A stretch of 64,000 bases of DNA from Ancylobacter radicis (lineage in GTDB: Bacteria > Pseudomonadota > Alphaproteobacteria > Rhizobiales > Xanthobacteraceae): assembly GCF_018449475.1 (NCBI RefSeq), contig NZ_JAHCQH010000014.1, forward strand, positions 518,704 to 582,703. Direction: 5' to 3'. Positions 8,125 through 17,728 of the stretch are shown here, piece by piece. The position numbers and the translations under genes were made by a program. Position 1 is the first letter of the stretch, and each line of letters begins with the position of its first letter. The notes below the pieces were generated by a model that did not search any database, was not told the origin of the DNA, and saw nothing but the letters and a program-made list of their open reading frames with translations.

Positions 8125-10818
8125 ATGCAGGTCGTAATCGTCGAATCGCCTGCGAAGGCCAAGACGATCAATAAATATCTGGGACCCGGCTACGAGGTTT
8201 TCGCCTCGTATGGCCATGTGCGCGATTTGCCGGCCAAGGATGGCTCGGTCGATCCCGAACATGACTTCCATATGCTGTGGGACGTTGATCCGAAATCGCA
8301 AAAGCGGCTGTCTGACATCGCCCGGGCGGTGAAGGAAGCCGATGGCCTGATCCTCGCCACCGATCCGGATCGCGAGGGCGAGGCGATCTCCTGGCATGTG
8401 CTTGAAGTGCTGAAGGAGAAGCGGGCACTGAAGGGCCAGCCGATCTCGCGTGTGGTGTTCAACGCCATCACCAAGCAGGCGGTGCTGGAAGCGATGAAGC
8501 ATCCGCGCCAGATCGACGGCGCGCTGGTCGACGCCTATCTGGCCCGCCGCGCGCTCGACTATCTGGTCGGCTTTACCCTGTCTCCCGTGCTGTGGCGCAA
8601 GCTCCCCGGCGCCCGCTCGGCGGGCCGTGTCCAGTCGGTCGCGCTTCGCCTTGTCTGCGACCGTGAGCGCGAGATCGAGACCTTCGTCCGGCGTGAATAT
8701 TGGTCGATCGCCGCCCAGCTGGCGACCCCGCGCAATGATGTGTTCGAAGCCCGGCTCGTCGGGGCCGATGGCCAGAAGATCACCCGCCTTGATGTCGGCA
8801 CCGGTGAGGAGGCAGCGGCCTTCCGCTCGGCCCTTGAGGGCGCCGATTACCGCGTGACCTCGGTCGAGGCAAAGCCCGGGCGGCGGCATCCCCATCCGCC
8901 CTTCACCACCTCGACGCTGCAGCAGGAGGCGAGCCGCAAGCTCGGCCTGGCGCCAGCCTCCACCATGCGCCTCGCCCAGCGGCTCTATGAAGGCGTGGAT
9001 ATTGGCGGCGAAACGGTCGGCCTCATCACCTATATGCGAACCGACGGCGTCGACATGGCGCCGGAGGCCGTGGCAGACGCCCGCTCGGTGATCGGCCGCG
9101 AGTATGGCGACCGCTATGTCCCCTCGGCGCCGCGCAAATACACCACCAAGGCCAAGAACGCCCAGGAAGCCCATGAGGCGATCCGCCCGACGGACGTCTC
9201 GCGCCGTCCCAAGGATGTCGCCCGCCATCTTGAGCCCGAACAGGCCAAGCTCTACGAGCTGATCTGGCTGCGCACCGTGGCGAGCCAGATGGAATCCGCC
9301 GAGCTGGAGCGCACCACCGTCGACATCGCCGCCACCGCCGGCGGCCGGGCTCTGGACCTTCGCGCCACCGGCACCGTCATCAAGTTCGACGGCTTCCTCA
9401 CTCTCTATCGCGAGGGACGCGACGACGAGGAGGAGGACGAGGAGAATCGCCGGCTTCCCGCCATGGCGTCGGGCGAGGCGCTCGCCAATAAGGGCATCAA
9501 GGCGGACCAGCACTTCACCGAACCGCCGCCGCGCTTCTCGGAAGCCTCTCTGGTCAAGCGGATGGAAGAACTCGGCATCGGCCGCCCCTCGACCTATGCC
9601 TCCGTCCTCGCCGTGCTGCGCGACCGCGAATATGTGCGGCTCGACAAGCGCCGGCTGGTGCCGGAGGACAAGGGACGTCTCGTCACCGCCTTCCTTGAGA
9701 GCTTCTTCGACCGCTATGTCGAATACGACTTCACGGCGGATCTGGAAGAGAAGCTCGACCGCATCTCCGCCGGCGAGCTTGAATGGAAGGACGTGCTGCG
9801 GGACTTCTGGCGCGACTTCACCGCCGCGGTGGGCGAAACGAAGGATCTGCGCGTCTCGGAGGTCATCTCCGCCCTCGACGGGATGCTGACCGCCCACATC
9901 TTCCCGCCAAAGGAAGATGGCACTGACGCGCGCCTGTGCCCGACCTGCGGTACCGGCCGGCTGTCGCTGAAGGTCGGCAAGTTCGGCGCCTTCATCGGCT
10001 GCTCGAACTATCCCGAATGCCGCTATACGCGCCCCCTCGCCGTGCAGTCGGCCGACGAGAACGGCACCGAGGCAAGCGGCAACCGCGTCATCGGGACGGA
10101 TCCGGTCACTGGGCTGGAAGTCTCGCTGCGTGATGGCCGCTTCGGCGCCTATCTCCAGCTTGGCGAAGCCAAGGATGGCGAGAAGCCGAAGCGATCGAGC
10201 CTGCCCAAGGGGCTCGCGCCCGCCGATGTCGACCTCGACAAGGCGCTGGCGCTGCTGTCGCTGCCGCGCGAGGTCGGCCACCATCCCGAGACGGGCGAGC
10301 CCATCCTCGCCAGCATCGGCCGGTTTGGCCCCTATGTGCAGCACGGCAAGACCTACGCCAATCTGGAAGCCGACGACGACGTGCTGTCGGTCGGGCTCAA
10401 CCGCGCGGTCGCCCTGATCGCCGACAAGCAGAACAAAGGCCCCGGCCGAGGTCGGGGCGCTGCGGGCGGGCGCGAGCTTGGCGAGCATCCGACGCTGGGC
10501 GGCATGATCAGCGTGCGGCCGGGCAAGTTCGGGGCCTATGTGAACCATGGCAAGATCAACGCCACGCTTCCCAAGGACATGGACTCCGCCGCCGTGACAC
10601 TGGACGAGGCGGTGAAGCTGATCGAAGCAAAGGCTGCGGCGTCGCCCGCCAAGGCCAACCGCGGCACCGCAAAGCCCAAGGCCCCGGCCAAAGCCAAGAC
10701 CGCAGCCAAGACCGCCACGGACAAGGCCACGACGACGAAGGCTCCCGCGAAGAAGGCCCCGGCCAAGAAGGCGGCGGCGAAAAAAGCCCCCGCCAAGCGC
10801 GCGGCCAAGGCTGAGTGA
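8125..10818 (+). CDS. topA: DNA topoisomerase I
   Basis: An 897-residue type IA topoisomerase that relaxes negative supercoils. The Toprim domain opens the protein (VIVESPAKAKTINKYLG; DPDREGE at about 80-86 binds Mg2+). The active-site tyrosine is Tyr303 in GLITYMRTDGV. A four-Cys zinc ribbon (CPTCGTG...GCSNYPECRYTR) lies near residue 605, followed by zinc-free topoisomerase C-terminal repeats with the recurring GRFGPYVQHGK-type motif. The last 60 or so residues are a Lys/Ala/Pro-rich, histone H1-like tail (KKAPAKKAAAKKAPAKRA). The ATG at 8125 is fixed by the family N-terminus. A hairpin follows the stop. Confidence 0.98.
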   Translation: MQVVIVESPAKAKTINKYLGPGYEVFASYGHVRDLPAKDGSVDPEHDFHMLWDVDPKSQKRLSDIARAVKEADGLILATDPDREGEAISWHVLEVLKEKRALKGQPISRVVFNAITKQAVLEAMKHPRQIDGALVDAYLARRALDYLVGFTLSPVLWRKLPGARSAGRVQSVALRLVCDREREIETFVRREYWSIAAQLATPRNDVFEARLVGADGQKITRLDVGTGEEAAAFRSALEGADYRVTSVEAKPGRRHPHPPFTTSTLQQEASRKLGLAPASTMRLAQRLYEGVDIGGETVGLITYMRTDGVDMAPEAVADARSVIGREYGDRYVPSAPRKYTTKAKNAQEAHEAIRPTDVSRRPKDVARHLEPEQAKLYELIWLRTVASQMESAELERTTVDIAATAGGRALDLRATGTVIKFDGFLTLYREGRDDEEEDEENRRLPAMASGEALANKGIKADQHFTEPPPRFSEASLVKRMEELGIGRPSTYASVLAVLRDREYVRLDKRRLVPEDKGRLVTAFLESFFDRYVEYDFTADLEEKLDRISAGELEWKDVLRDFWRDFTAAVGETKDLRVSEVISALDGMLTAHIFPPKEDGTDARLCPTCGTGRLSLKVGKFGAFIGCSNYPECRYTRPLAVQSADENGTEASGNRVIGTDPVTGLEVSLRDGRFGAYLQLGEAKDGEKPKRSSLPKGLAPADVDLDKALALLSLPREVGHHPETGEPILASIGRFGPYVQHGKTYANLEADDDVLSVGLNRAVALIADKQNKGPGRGRGAAGGRELGEHPTLGGMISVRPGKFGAYVNHGKINATLPKDMDSAAVTLDEAVKLIEAKAAASPAKANRGTAKPKAPAKAKTAAKTATDKATTTKAPAKKAPAKKAAAKKAPAKRAAKAE

Positions 10819-10822
10819 ATCT

Positions 10823-10850
10823 GGAAACCGGCGCCCCGGCGTCGGTTTCC
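10823..10850. terminator. Hairpin between topA and convergent MFS gene
   Basis: GGAAACCG (10823-10830) and CGGTTTCC (10843-10850) pair perfectly, and the inner GCG/CGT extends the stem. It lies between two convergent genes and could stop transcription from both sides, but there is no strong T-tract. Confidence 0.5.
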
Positions 10851-10878
10851 CCTCACTAGATAGCCTTCCGTGCAGATC

Positions 10879-12357
10879 CTATTCGGGCAGCGCGGCCGTG
10901 GGTTGGCCGGAGCGCAGCGGGCGCTCCTCCATCGCCAGCATGGCGATGAGTGACAGGGTAAGCGCGAGCGCCGCCGCCACGAACACCCACCGGAAGGCAT
11001 GAGCGAGCGGCAGCGGATCGGCACCGGCGAGCATCAGATGCTCCATGACCCGCCCGCCCTCCATACCGGACAGGCCAACGACGATGGCGCCGAAGCCGGC
11101 CGTCAGCACCGCCGCACCCAGCGACCGGAAGAAGTTGATGAGCCCCGTCGCCACGCCGATCTGCGGCATCGCCACGGCGTTCTGGACGGCGACGGTGGAG
11201 ATCGGCAGCACGGTACCAAGCCCGATGCCGGCAAGGGCGAAGCACGACGCTAGCCCCCACAGGGGCACCTGAAGGGGCTCGGCGGCAATGACCAGAAGCG
11301 CCCCAATCGCCATCAGCAAGCCAGCCAGGGCGACCCGCTTGTAGTGCCGCACGCGCCCCATGATCCGTCCCGCGCCGGTCGCGCCAATCACCACGCCCGA
11401 CATCAGAGGGATCAGCGCGAGCCCCGATTCGCTGGCGGTGAGACGCATCACCCCTTCGAGATACAGGGGCAGGACGATCGACAGCCCGACCAGCGTTCCC
11501 ATGGCGAAGGCCGCAGCCGGAACGCCGGCGCGAACCACCTTGTTGGCCATGATGCTGATCGGCAGCAGTGGCTCGGCGGCGGTGGCCACCCGCGCCACGA
11601 AGGCGAGCCATAGCAGCACCGAGACCCCCACCAGGCCCAGCACCGGCAAGGACAACCAAGCAAAGCGGGCGCCGCCCCAGCTCAGGGCAAGCAGCAGGGC
11701 CACGGTCGCGGCGCACATCAGCAGCGCACCGAGCAGATCCAGCCGGTGGGGATGGTGGTGCGCGGGAAGCCGGCGCAGGGCCCGGTCGCTCATGGCCGCC
11801 GCCACAAGCCCGATCGGCAGGTTGATCCAGAAAATCAACGACCAGTGCAGATGCTCGGCAAAGAAGCCGCCCAGAACGGGTCCGGCGATGCTTGAAGTTA
11901 TGAAGACGGCGGCAAAATAGCCCTGGTAGCGCCCCCGCTCGCGTGGAGCGATCATCAGCGCGACAATGGTTTGTGCCAGCGCGATGAGACCGCCGCCGCC
12001 AAGCCCCTGCACGGCCCGCCCGGCAATCAGCCAGAGCATGCTCGGCGCGAGAGCGCAGGCGACCGAGCCCACCAGGAACAATGCGATCGCCACCCGCAGC
12101 ACAGGCCGCGGTCCGTGTATGTCCGCCAGCTTGCCCACCAGAGGTGTCACCGCCGTGCCGGTGAGCAGATAGGCTGTCACGATCCAGGAGAGATTTTCCA
12201 GATCGCCGAAATGCGCGCCAATGGTCGGCAACGCGGTCGCGATGATGGTCTGGTCCAGCGCGCTCAGGAACATCGCCAGCATCACGCCGATGATGATCGT
12301 CCGTATATCGGCGTGGTCCAGCGGCGCCGCTTCGGCGTCCGACGAACGGGCATCCAT
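10879..12357 (-). CDS. MFS transporter, DHA2 (EmrB/QacA) family
   Basis: A 492-residue membrane protein of the 14-helix drug:H+ antiporter-2 type. After a polar N-terminus, MLAMFLSALDQTIIATALPTI is the classic EmrB-type helix 1 with its Asp; GKLADIHGPRPVL is motif A and SSIAGPVLGGFF is motif C. It probably exports toxic compounds. It stands alone between topA (convergent) and rnr (divergent), with no adaptor (EmrA-like) or regulator gene beside it. Confidence 0.9.
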   Translation of the reverse strand: MDARSSDAEAAPLDHADIRTIIIGVMLAMFLSALDQTIIATALPTIGAHFGDLENLSWIVTAYLLTGTAVTPLVGKLADIHGPRPVLRVAIALFLVGSVACALAPSMLWLIAGRAVQGLGGGGLIALAQTIVALMIAPRERGRYQGYFAAVFITSSIAGPVLGGFFAEHLHWSLIFWINLPIGLVAAAMSDRALRRLPAHHHPHRLDLLGALLMCAATVALLLALSWGGARFAWLSLPVLGLVGVSVLLWLAFVARVATAAEPLLPISIMANKVVRAGVPAAAFAMGTLVGLSIVLPLYLEGVMRLTASESGLALIPLMSGVVIGATGAGRIMGRVRHYKRVALAGLLMAIGALLVIAAEPLQVPLWGLASCFALAGIGLGTVLPISTVAVQNAVAMPQIGVATGLINFFRSLGAAVLTAGFGAIVVGLSGMEGGRVMEHLMLAGADPLPLAHAFRWVFVAAALALTLSLIAMLAMEERPLRSGQPTAALPE

Positions 12358-12524
12358 GTCAGTCTCTCAAAATGCGTGCCCTGCCCCCGGGGCCCGGGAC
12401 AATTGTCGCGTGAGACCCTAAATGCAAGGGGGACGCCTATGAAAGCCGCCGACAGCGGGATCGTTGGTCGACGGGCGGGCGCGATGCCGCTAGCGTCAGA
12501 AGCCCAGCCAGGAAATTGTGAATC

Positions 12525-14846
12525 GTGCGAAAGCCTGTCCGACCGAAAGCCCGCAAGACCGCCCCTCCCCGTCAGCCCAAGGGGTTGCCGAGCCGTGAGG
12601 ATCTGATCGCCTTCATCGCAACCCAAGGCGGGGATGTCGGCAAGCGCGAGATTTCCCGCGCCTTCGGGCTTGATGGCAGTGATCGCATCGTGCTGAAGGC
12701 GATGCTGCGCGAGCTGGCCGAGGAAGGACTGATCGGTCGCAAGCGGCGCAAGCTGCATCTGCCGGGCGCCCTGCCCGCCGTGGTGATGTCCGAAGTGATC
12801 GAGCGGGACGAAGACGGCGAGTTGATCGCCGTACCGATCGACTGGGACGAGGAGGAGCATGGCGAGCCGCCGCGCATCCTCGTGCAACTCGCGCGCCGGG
12901 GACGACTGGCGGGCCCTGCGCCGACAGTGGGCGACCGGGTTCTGCTCAAGACCGAGGAAATCCCCGAGGTGGATGGCCGCGTGGGCCATACCGGCCACGT
13001 CCTGAAGATATTGGAGAAGTCGCGCTCGCTCGTGCTCGGCCTGTTCCGCCGCGACGCGCAGGGCGGTGGCCGCCTGATCCCGATCGACAAGCGGAACATG
13101 GGCCGCGAGCTCGCCATCCCCACCGATTTCGCCAATGGCGCGGAGGAAGGCGATCTCGTCTCGGTGGAAATCGTTCGCCACCATGCCTATGGCCTGCCGA
13201 CCGCCAAGGTGAAGGAGCGGCTGGGCTCGATCGCCACGGAGAAGGCGATCAGCCTGATCGCCATCCACGCCCATGGCATTCCCAGCGTGTTCCGCCGCGA
13301 GACGCTGGCGGAGGCCGAAGCCGTAAAGCCCGCCTCACTGGCGGGGCACGAGGACTGGCGTGACCTGCCGCTGGTCACCATCGATCCGCCAGATGCCAAG
13401 GACCATGACGACGCGGTCCATGCAACGCCAGACACCGACCCGGAGAATCCCGGCGGCTTCGTCGTCACCGTGGCCATTGCCGATGTCGCCGCCTATGTCC
13501 GCCCGGGCTCGGCGCTCGACCGGGAAGCCGTCGTGCGCGGCAATTCGGTGTATTTCCCGGACCGGGTCGTCCCGATGCTGCCCGAGCGCATCTCCAACGA
13601 CCTGTGCTCGCTGCGTCCCCATGAGGACCGGCCGGCGCTCGCCGTGCGCATGATCATCGGCGCCAATGGCCGCAAGAAGCATCACAGCTTCCACCGCATC
13701 ATGATGCGCTCGGCGGCGAAACTCGCCTATGCGCAGGCGCAGGCCGCCATCGATGGTCGCCCCGACGAGGTGACGAGTCCCATCCTCGACGACGTGCTGC
13801 GCCCGCTCTGGGACGGCTACGCGCTGGTGAAGAAGGCGCGCGATGCCCGCTCACCGCTCGACCTCGACCTGCCCGAGCGCAAGATCCTGCTGAAGCCCGA
13901 CGGCACGGTCGACCGGGTGATCGTTCCCGAGCGCCTCGACGCCCACAAGCTGATCGAGGAGTTCATGATCCTCGCCAATGTCGCGGCGGCGGAGACGCTT
14001 GAGGAAAAACGCATCCCGCTGGTCTACCGCGTCCACGACCAGCCTTCGCTGGAGAAGATGTCGAGCCTGCGCGAGTTCCTGCAGACCCTGGACGTCAAGA
14101 TGCCGAAGACGGAGACCGTCCGGCCCGCCCAGTTCAACGAGATTCTCGCCCGGTTCCATGAGACGGAATACGCGCCGCTGATCAATCAGGTGATCCTGCG
14201 CAGCCAGGCTCAGGCGGAGTATGCGCAGGAGAATTACGGGCATTTCGGCCTGCATCTGCGCCGCTACGCCCATTTCACCTCGCCGATCCGCCGCTACGCC
14301 GACCTGATCGTGCATCGCGGCCTGATCCGTGCCCTAGGCTTCGGCCGCGACGGGCTGCCGGAGAGCACGACGCCCGAGGAACTGGCGGAGATTGCCGCCC
14401 GTATCTCGGCCAGCGAGCGGCGTGCCATGGCAGCCGAGCGCGAGACGATCGACCGGCTGATCGCCCATCATATGGCCGCGCAGATCGGCGCGAGCTTCAA
14501 GGGCCGCATCTCCGGCGTGACCAAGGCGGGACTGTTCGTCGCGCTGGACGACACCGGCGCCGATGGTTTCATCCCGGCCGTCACGCTCGGGCACGATTAT
14601 TACCGCTACGACGAGGCCCATCACGCCCTCATCGGCGACCAGACCGGCGAGATGCACCGGCTGGGCGACCGCGTCGAAGTGAAGCTGGTCGAGGCCGCAC
14701 CGGTAGCTGGCGCGCTGCGTTTCGAGCTACTATCGGATGGAAGCCGGTTCGACGGCCACAGGCGTGGGCCGCGCGGGGGGCGCACCCGCTTCCAGAGACC
14801 CGATGACCGCCCGCCCCGCGCCGCGCGCGGTGGCAAGCGCCGCTAG
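12525..14846 (+). CDS. rnr: Ribonuclease R
   Basis: A 773-residue 3'-5' exoribonuclease of the RNB family that degrades structured RNA. It starts with GTG at 12525, preceded by CCAGGAAA. N-terminal winged-helix and cold-shock domains (to about residue 230) precede the RNB catalytic domain, whose metal-binding aspartates are in IDPPDAKDHDDAVHA. The later HFTSPIRRYADLIVHRGL block is the RNB signature, and an S1 domain (GRISGVTKAGLFVALDDTG) follows. The tail is Arg/Gly-rich. A DUF983 gene begins 18 bp downstream. Confidence 0.97.
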   Translation: MRKPVRPKARKTAPPRQPKGLPSREDLIAFIATQGGDVGKREISRAFGLDGSDRIVLKAMLRELAEEGLIGRKRRKLHLPGALPAVVMSEVIERDEDGELIAVPIDWDEEEHGEPPRILVQLARRGRLAGPAPTVGDRVLLKTEEIPEVDGRVGHTGHVLKILEKSRSLVLGLFRRDAQGGGRLIPIDKRNMGRELAIPTDFANGAEEGDLVSVEIVRHHAYGLPTAKVKERLGSIATEKAISLIAIHAHGIPSVFRRETLAEAEAVKPASLAGHEDWRDLPLVTIDPPDAKDHDDAVHATPDTDPENPGGFVVTVAIADVAAYVRPGSALDREAVVRGNSVYFPDRVVPMLPERISNDLCSLRPHEDRPALAVRMIIGANGRKKHHSFHRIMMRSAAKLAYAQAQAAIDGRPDEVTSPILDDVLRPLWDGYALVKKARDARSPLDLDLPERKILLKPDGTVDRVIVPERLDAHKLIEEFMILANVAAAETLEEKRIPLVYRVHDQPSLEKMSSLREFLQTLDVKMPKTETVRPAQFNEILARFHETEYAPLINQVILRSQAQAEYAQENYGHFGLHLRRYAHFTSPIRRYADLIVHRGLIRALGFGRDGLPESTTPEELAEIAARISASERRAMAAERETIDRLIAHHMAAQIGASFKGRISGVTKAGLFVALDDTGADGFIPAVTLGHDYYRYDEAHHALIGDQTGEMHRLGDRVEVKLVEAAPVAGALRFELLSDGSRFDGHRRGPRGGRTRFQRPDDRPPRAARGGKRR

Positions 14847-14864
14847 TGCCGGGAGGCACATGAG

Positions 14865-15332
14865 ATGACACAGAAATCCCCGCGCCCCGCTGCCCCGCGA
14901 CCCGTGGGCAAGGCCATGATCAACGGGTTCCGCCTGCGCTGCCCCGCCTGCGGGGAAGGCAAGCTGTTCGGCTCCTACCTCAAGGTGAACGAGCATTGCC
15001 CGTCCTGCGGCGAGGAGCTCTGGCATCATCGCGCGGACGACGCTCCGCCCTACATGGTCATCACCCTTGTCGGCCATATCGTCGTGCCCCTGCTGCTCGC
15101 GGTGGAAATGGCCCTGCACCCGGAGCTGTGGATCCACCTGATCATCTGGCTGCCGATGACGCTCATTCTTTCACTGGTGCTGCTGCCGCCGGTGAAGGGC
15201 GCCCTGATCGGCTACCAATGGGCGATCCGCATGCATGGCTTCGACCCCAACGACAGCGAGCGTGATCCCGTGCCGCCAAGCCGGCAGCCAGCCGCGCCGC
15301 TGACGCCGGGCTCCGCTGGATTGAAGCCCTGA
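14865..15332 (+). CDS. DUF983 family membrane protein
   Basis: A 155-residue protein. A zinc-ribbon-like segment with two CxxC pairs (CPACGEGKLF and CPSCGEEL, about residues 26-50) is followed by two hydrophobic helices (about 63-85 and 88-110). This is the DUF983 family, which I recall next to rnr in many alphaproteobacteria. Function unknown. The start at 14865 lies after a GGGAGG ribosome-binding site. Confidence 0.88.
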   Translation: MTQKSPRPAAPRPVGKAMINGFRLRCPACGEGKLFGSYLKVNEHCPSCGEELWHHRADDAPPYMVITLVGHIVVPLLLAVEMALHPELWIHLIIWLPMTLILSLVLLPPVKGALIGYQWAIRMHGFDPNDSERDPVPPSRQPAAPLTPGSAGLKP

Positions 15333-15375
15333 GACTGCGCCGCTTCAGGCGCACCCGTTCCAAGCCGGAGCCGCA

Positions 15376-16116
15376 ATGACCGCCGCCGACGTCACCGAGC
15401 GTTTCGCGCTGACCCGCCCTTCCCCGCCGCATCCTGCCATCCGCCCCCTCGACGCCGCGACGTTGATCCTCGTGGATCGCTCCGGGCGAACCCCGCGCCT
15501 GCTGCTCGGCCGGCGCAATCCATCGCTGCGCTTCATGCCCGGCAAGTTCGTCTTTCCGGGTGGGCGGCTCGACCCACGGGACCGGCACATGCCGGTTTTC
15601 GGCATGCTGGCCGCCGAGAGCGAACGCCGGCTCATGGAACGTGTCGCGCGCCCCAGCGCCGGGCGGGCACGGGCGCTCGCACTCGCGGCCATTCGCGAGA
15701 CCTATGAGGAAACCGGCCTTCTGCTCGGCACGCGCGAGGCCGGCGGGCCGGAGAAGTCGCCGCAGGGATGGGAAGCCTTCGGTGCCGCGGGTGTCTTCCC
15801 CAACCTTGAGGATGTGACCTTCGTGGCCCGCGCGGTCACGCCGCCCGGTCTGCCGCGCCGCTTCGACACCCGCTTCTTCATGGCCGACGCGCAAGCCATC
15901 GTGGATCGCACGGAAGGCGTGGTCGGCCCGGACTCCGAACTGGTCGAGATCGCCTGGCTCACCCTCGCCGAAGCGAAGAGGTCCGATGTTCCCAACATCA
16001 CCCTGGCCATTATCGAAGAGATCGAGATCCGCCTCGGCTCCGGCAACAAGCCCTGGCTGCCGGTTCCTTTCTACTTCGCGCGGGCCGGACGCATGTACCG
16101 CGAGGCCATTGCCTGA
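15376..16116 (+). CDS. Nudix hydrolase with an interrupted Nudix box
   Basis: A 246-residue protein. The Nudix signature is split: FPGGRLDPRD supplies the leading glycines, and RETYEETGLLLG, with the catalytic REUXEEXG residues, comes about 45 residues later instead of the usual 14. This insertion resembles the NUDT19 group, some members of which hydrolyse CoA or other nucleoside diphosphates. The N-terminal strand (ATLILVDRSG, LLLGRRNPSLRFMPGKFVFPG) supports that group. It follows DUF983 in the same direction; the exact substrate is not known. Confidence 0.85.
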   Translation: MTAADVTERFALTRPSPPHPAIRPLDAATLILVDRSGRTPRLLLGRRNPSLRFMPGKFVFPGGRLDPRDRHMPVFGMLAAESERRLMERVARPSAGRARALALAAIRETYEETGLLLGTREAGGPEKSPQGWEAFGAAGVFPNLEDVTFVARAVTPPGLPRRFDTRFFMADAQAIVDRTEGVVGPDSELVEIAWLTLAEAKRSDVPNITLAIIEEIEIRLGSGNKPWLPVPFYFARAGRMYREAIA

Positions 16117-16178
16117 GATTACCGTACCGCTGGAGCCCGATTCACAACCGCACGGCATGAGGGCATCGCCAAAAGTCA

Positions 16179-16236
16179 TTCGACTTTCGCCGCCCATGGG
16201 TTAGAGCCGTCAGCTGGAGGTGCCGACCTCCCAGCT
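16179..16236 (+). promoter_or_regulatory. Candidate promoter and 5' hairpin before MFS gene
   Basis: TTCGAC (16179-16184), 17 bp, TAGAGC (16202-16207) could be -35/-10 elements. The predicted start would fall close to a hairpin: AGCTGGAGGT (16212-16221), loop GCCG, ACCTCCCAGCT (16226-16236), one bulged base. The stem ends a few bases before the ribosome-binding site of the MFS gene. Function is inference. Confidence 0.3.
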
Positions 16237-16250
16237 CTCAGGTGCCTTCC

Positions 16251-17408
16251 ATGCATGCCCCCGTCGCGGCCCGCCCGGTCAATGTCGCGTCCATCGCCGC
16301 CGCCATTGGTGCCATTTCCGCCGTTGGCTTCGGCCTTGCCCTCTCGATCCCGCTGCTTGCCTTCGAACTCGACTCGCGCGGCATATCGAGCACCTGGATC
16401 GGCATCAACACGGCGGTCGGCGGACTCGCCACGCTTGCGGTGGCGCCGTTCCTGACGAATCTGGTCCGCCGCGTCGGTGCCGGACCTCTGCTCATGGCGG
16501 CCATTCTGACAGCGGCGCTCTCCTTGATCGGCTTCAAGCTGACGAGTTCCTTCCTGCTCTGGTTCCCGTTGCGCTTCATGTTCGGCGCGGCGCTCTCCGT
16601 GCTTTTCATCATCAGCGAGTTCTGGATCAATGCCGCCGCACCGCCTGACCGGCGGGGGCTGGTGATCGGCATTTACGGGACCGTGCTGTCCTGCGGCTTC
16701 GCCGGTGGGCCGGCCATTCTTACCTTGGTTGGCACCACCGGCTGGCTGCCCTATCTCGCGGGCGCGGCCTGCTTCGCCCTCGCGGCGGTACCGGTGATGA
16801 TCGGCGCCTCCAGCGCACCGGCGATCGAGAAGGAGGGCTCGCGCGGCGTGCTGAGCCTGATGCGGATTGCACCGGCGGCCACGTTGGCGGCCTTCATCTT
16901 TGGTGCCGTCGAGACCGGCCTCATCAATTTCCTGCCGCTGTACGGGCTGAGACGAGGCCTGGATGACGGTGAGGCCGCCCTGCTGCTGACCATTGCCGAA
17001 CTCGGCAACGTCTTCCTGCAGCTTCCGCTCGGACTGCTGAGCGATCGGTTCGACCGGCGCAAGATGCTGCTCATCTGCAGCACGCTTGGCCTCGGCGGCG
17101 CCCTGCTCATTCCCTCGCTGGCGGTGGATGGGTGGGCGATGTGGGCGACGGTGTTCCTCACCACGGGAATCGTCTGCGGTCTCTACACGGTCGGCCTCGC
17201 TTTGCTCGGCGCCCGATTCGACGGGGCGATGCTGGCCACGGCCAATGCCGCCTTCGTGATGCTCTACTCGCTCGGCCTCACCGTTGGCCCGACCGCGGTC
17301 GGGGCGGGAATGCAGGCGATGGACCCGCACGGCTTCGCCTGGACCATTGCCGCCTTCCTTATCCTCTATTCGGTGGTGGTGGCCGGGCAGATTTGGCGCG
17401 ACCGCTGA
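16251..17408 (+). CDS. MFS transporter (YcaD-like group)
   Basis: A 385-residue, 12-helix membrane protein of the major facilitator superfamily. The opening ISAVGFGLALSIPLLAFELD, the RDR-like loop FLTNLVRRVGAGP, FRFMFGAALSVLFIISEFWIN and the GLLSDRFDRRKML loop between helices 8 and 9 match the YcaD-like MFS group, whose substrates are poorly known. The ATG at 16251 is preferred to a GTG 9 nt upstream because CAGGTG at 16239-16244 gives it a better-spaced ribosome-binding site. A good rpmG promoter begins 10 bp after its stop. Confidence 0.85.
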   Translation: MHAPVAARPVNVASIAAAIGAISAVGFGLALSIPLLAFELDSRGISSTWIGINTAVGGLATLAVAPFLTNLVRRVGAGPLLMAAILTAALSLIGFKLTSSFLLWFPLRFMFGAALSVLFIISEFWINAAAPPDRRGLVIGIYGTVLSCGFAGGPAILTLVGTTGWLPYLAGAACFALAAVPVMIGASSAPAIEKEGSRGVLSLMRIAPAATLAAFIFGAVETGLINFLPLYGLRRGLDDGEAALLLTIAELGNVFLQLPLGLLSDRFDRRKMLLICSTLGLGGALLIPSLAVDGWAMWATVFLTTGIVCGLYTVGLALLGARFDGAMLATANAAFVMLYSLGLTVGPTAVGAGMQAMDPHGFAWTIAAFLILYSVVVAGQIWRDR

Positions 17409-17418
17409 GCTTGGTTTC

Positions 17419-17447
17419 TTGACATTCGCGCGCCGATCCCCGATACG
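17419..17447 (+). promoter_or_regulatory. Promoter of rpmG
   Basis: A perfect -35 TTGACA (17419-17424) is followed after 17 bp by GATACG (17442-17447). Transcription would start near 17454, about 75 nt before the rpmG ATG. With the terminator at 17729 this makes rpmG a single-gene unit. Confidence 0.6.
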
Positions 17448-17528
17448 GACGCCCAACGAGCGGCATCGCTGCCGCGCGAACCCGATTTTATCGACGTGGT
17501 CACGGCCACGCTCCAGGAGACCCGGTCA

Positions 17529-17696
17529 ATGGCCAAGGCAACGACCATCAAGATCAAGCTCGTGTCGAGCGCCGACACCGGCTTCTTCTACGTCACCAAG
17601 AAGAACTCGCGCACCATGACCGACAAGCTGGTCGTCAAGAAGTACGATCCGGTTGCGCGCAAGCACGTCGAGTTCCGCGAAGGCAAGATCAAGTGA
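17529..17696 (+). CDS. rpmG: 50S ribosomal protein L33
   Basis: A 55-residue protein of the large ribosomal subunit. It begins [20 protein letters not shown] and contains YVTKKNSRT and [11 protein letters not shown], the family core. It has no cysteines, so it is the zinc-independent (C-minus) form. An upstream GTG would add 11 unrelated residues and is rejected. It has its own promoter and a strong terminator. Confidence 0.97.
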   Translation: MAKATTIKIKLVSSADTGFFYVTKKNSRTMTDKLVVKKYDPVARKHVEFREGKIK

Positions 17697-17728
17697 TACC
17701 CGGCCTTCGGGCCATCGCTTGAAACGAC

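Noticed and set aside
7924..10548. 874-codon open frame antisense to topA
   Set aside because: The translation is low-complexity and His/Gly/Ala/Arg-rich, with no recognisable domain. It mirrors topA codons in a GC-rich genome, and topA is beyond doubt.
12358..12524. Possible small gene between the MFS pump and rnr
   Set aside because: An ATG at about 12439 opens a short frame, but it lacks a recognisable product and overlaps the rnr start; treated as promoter space.
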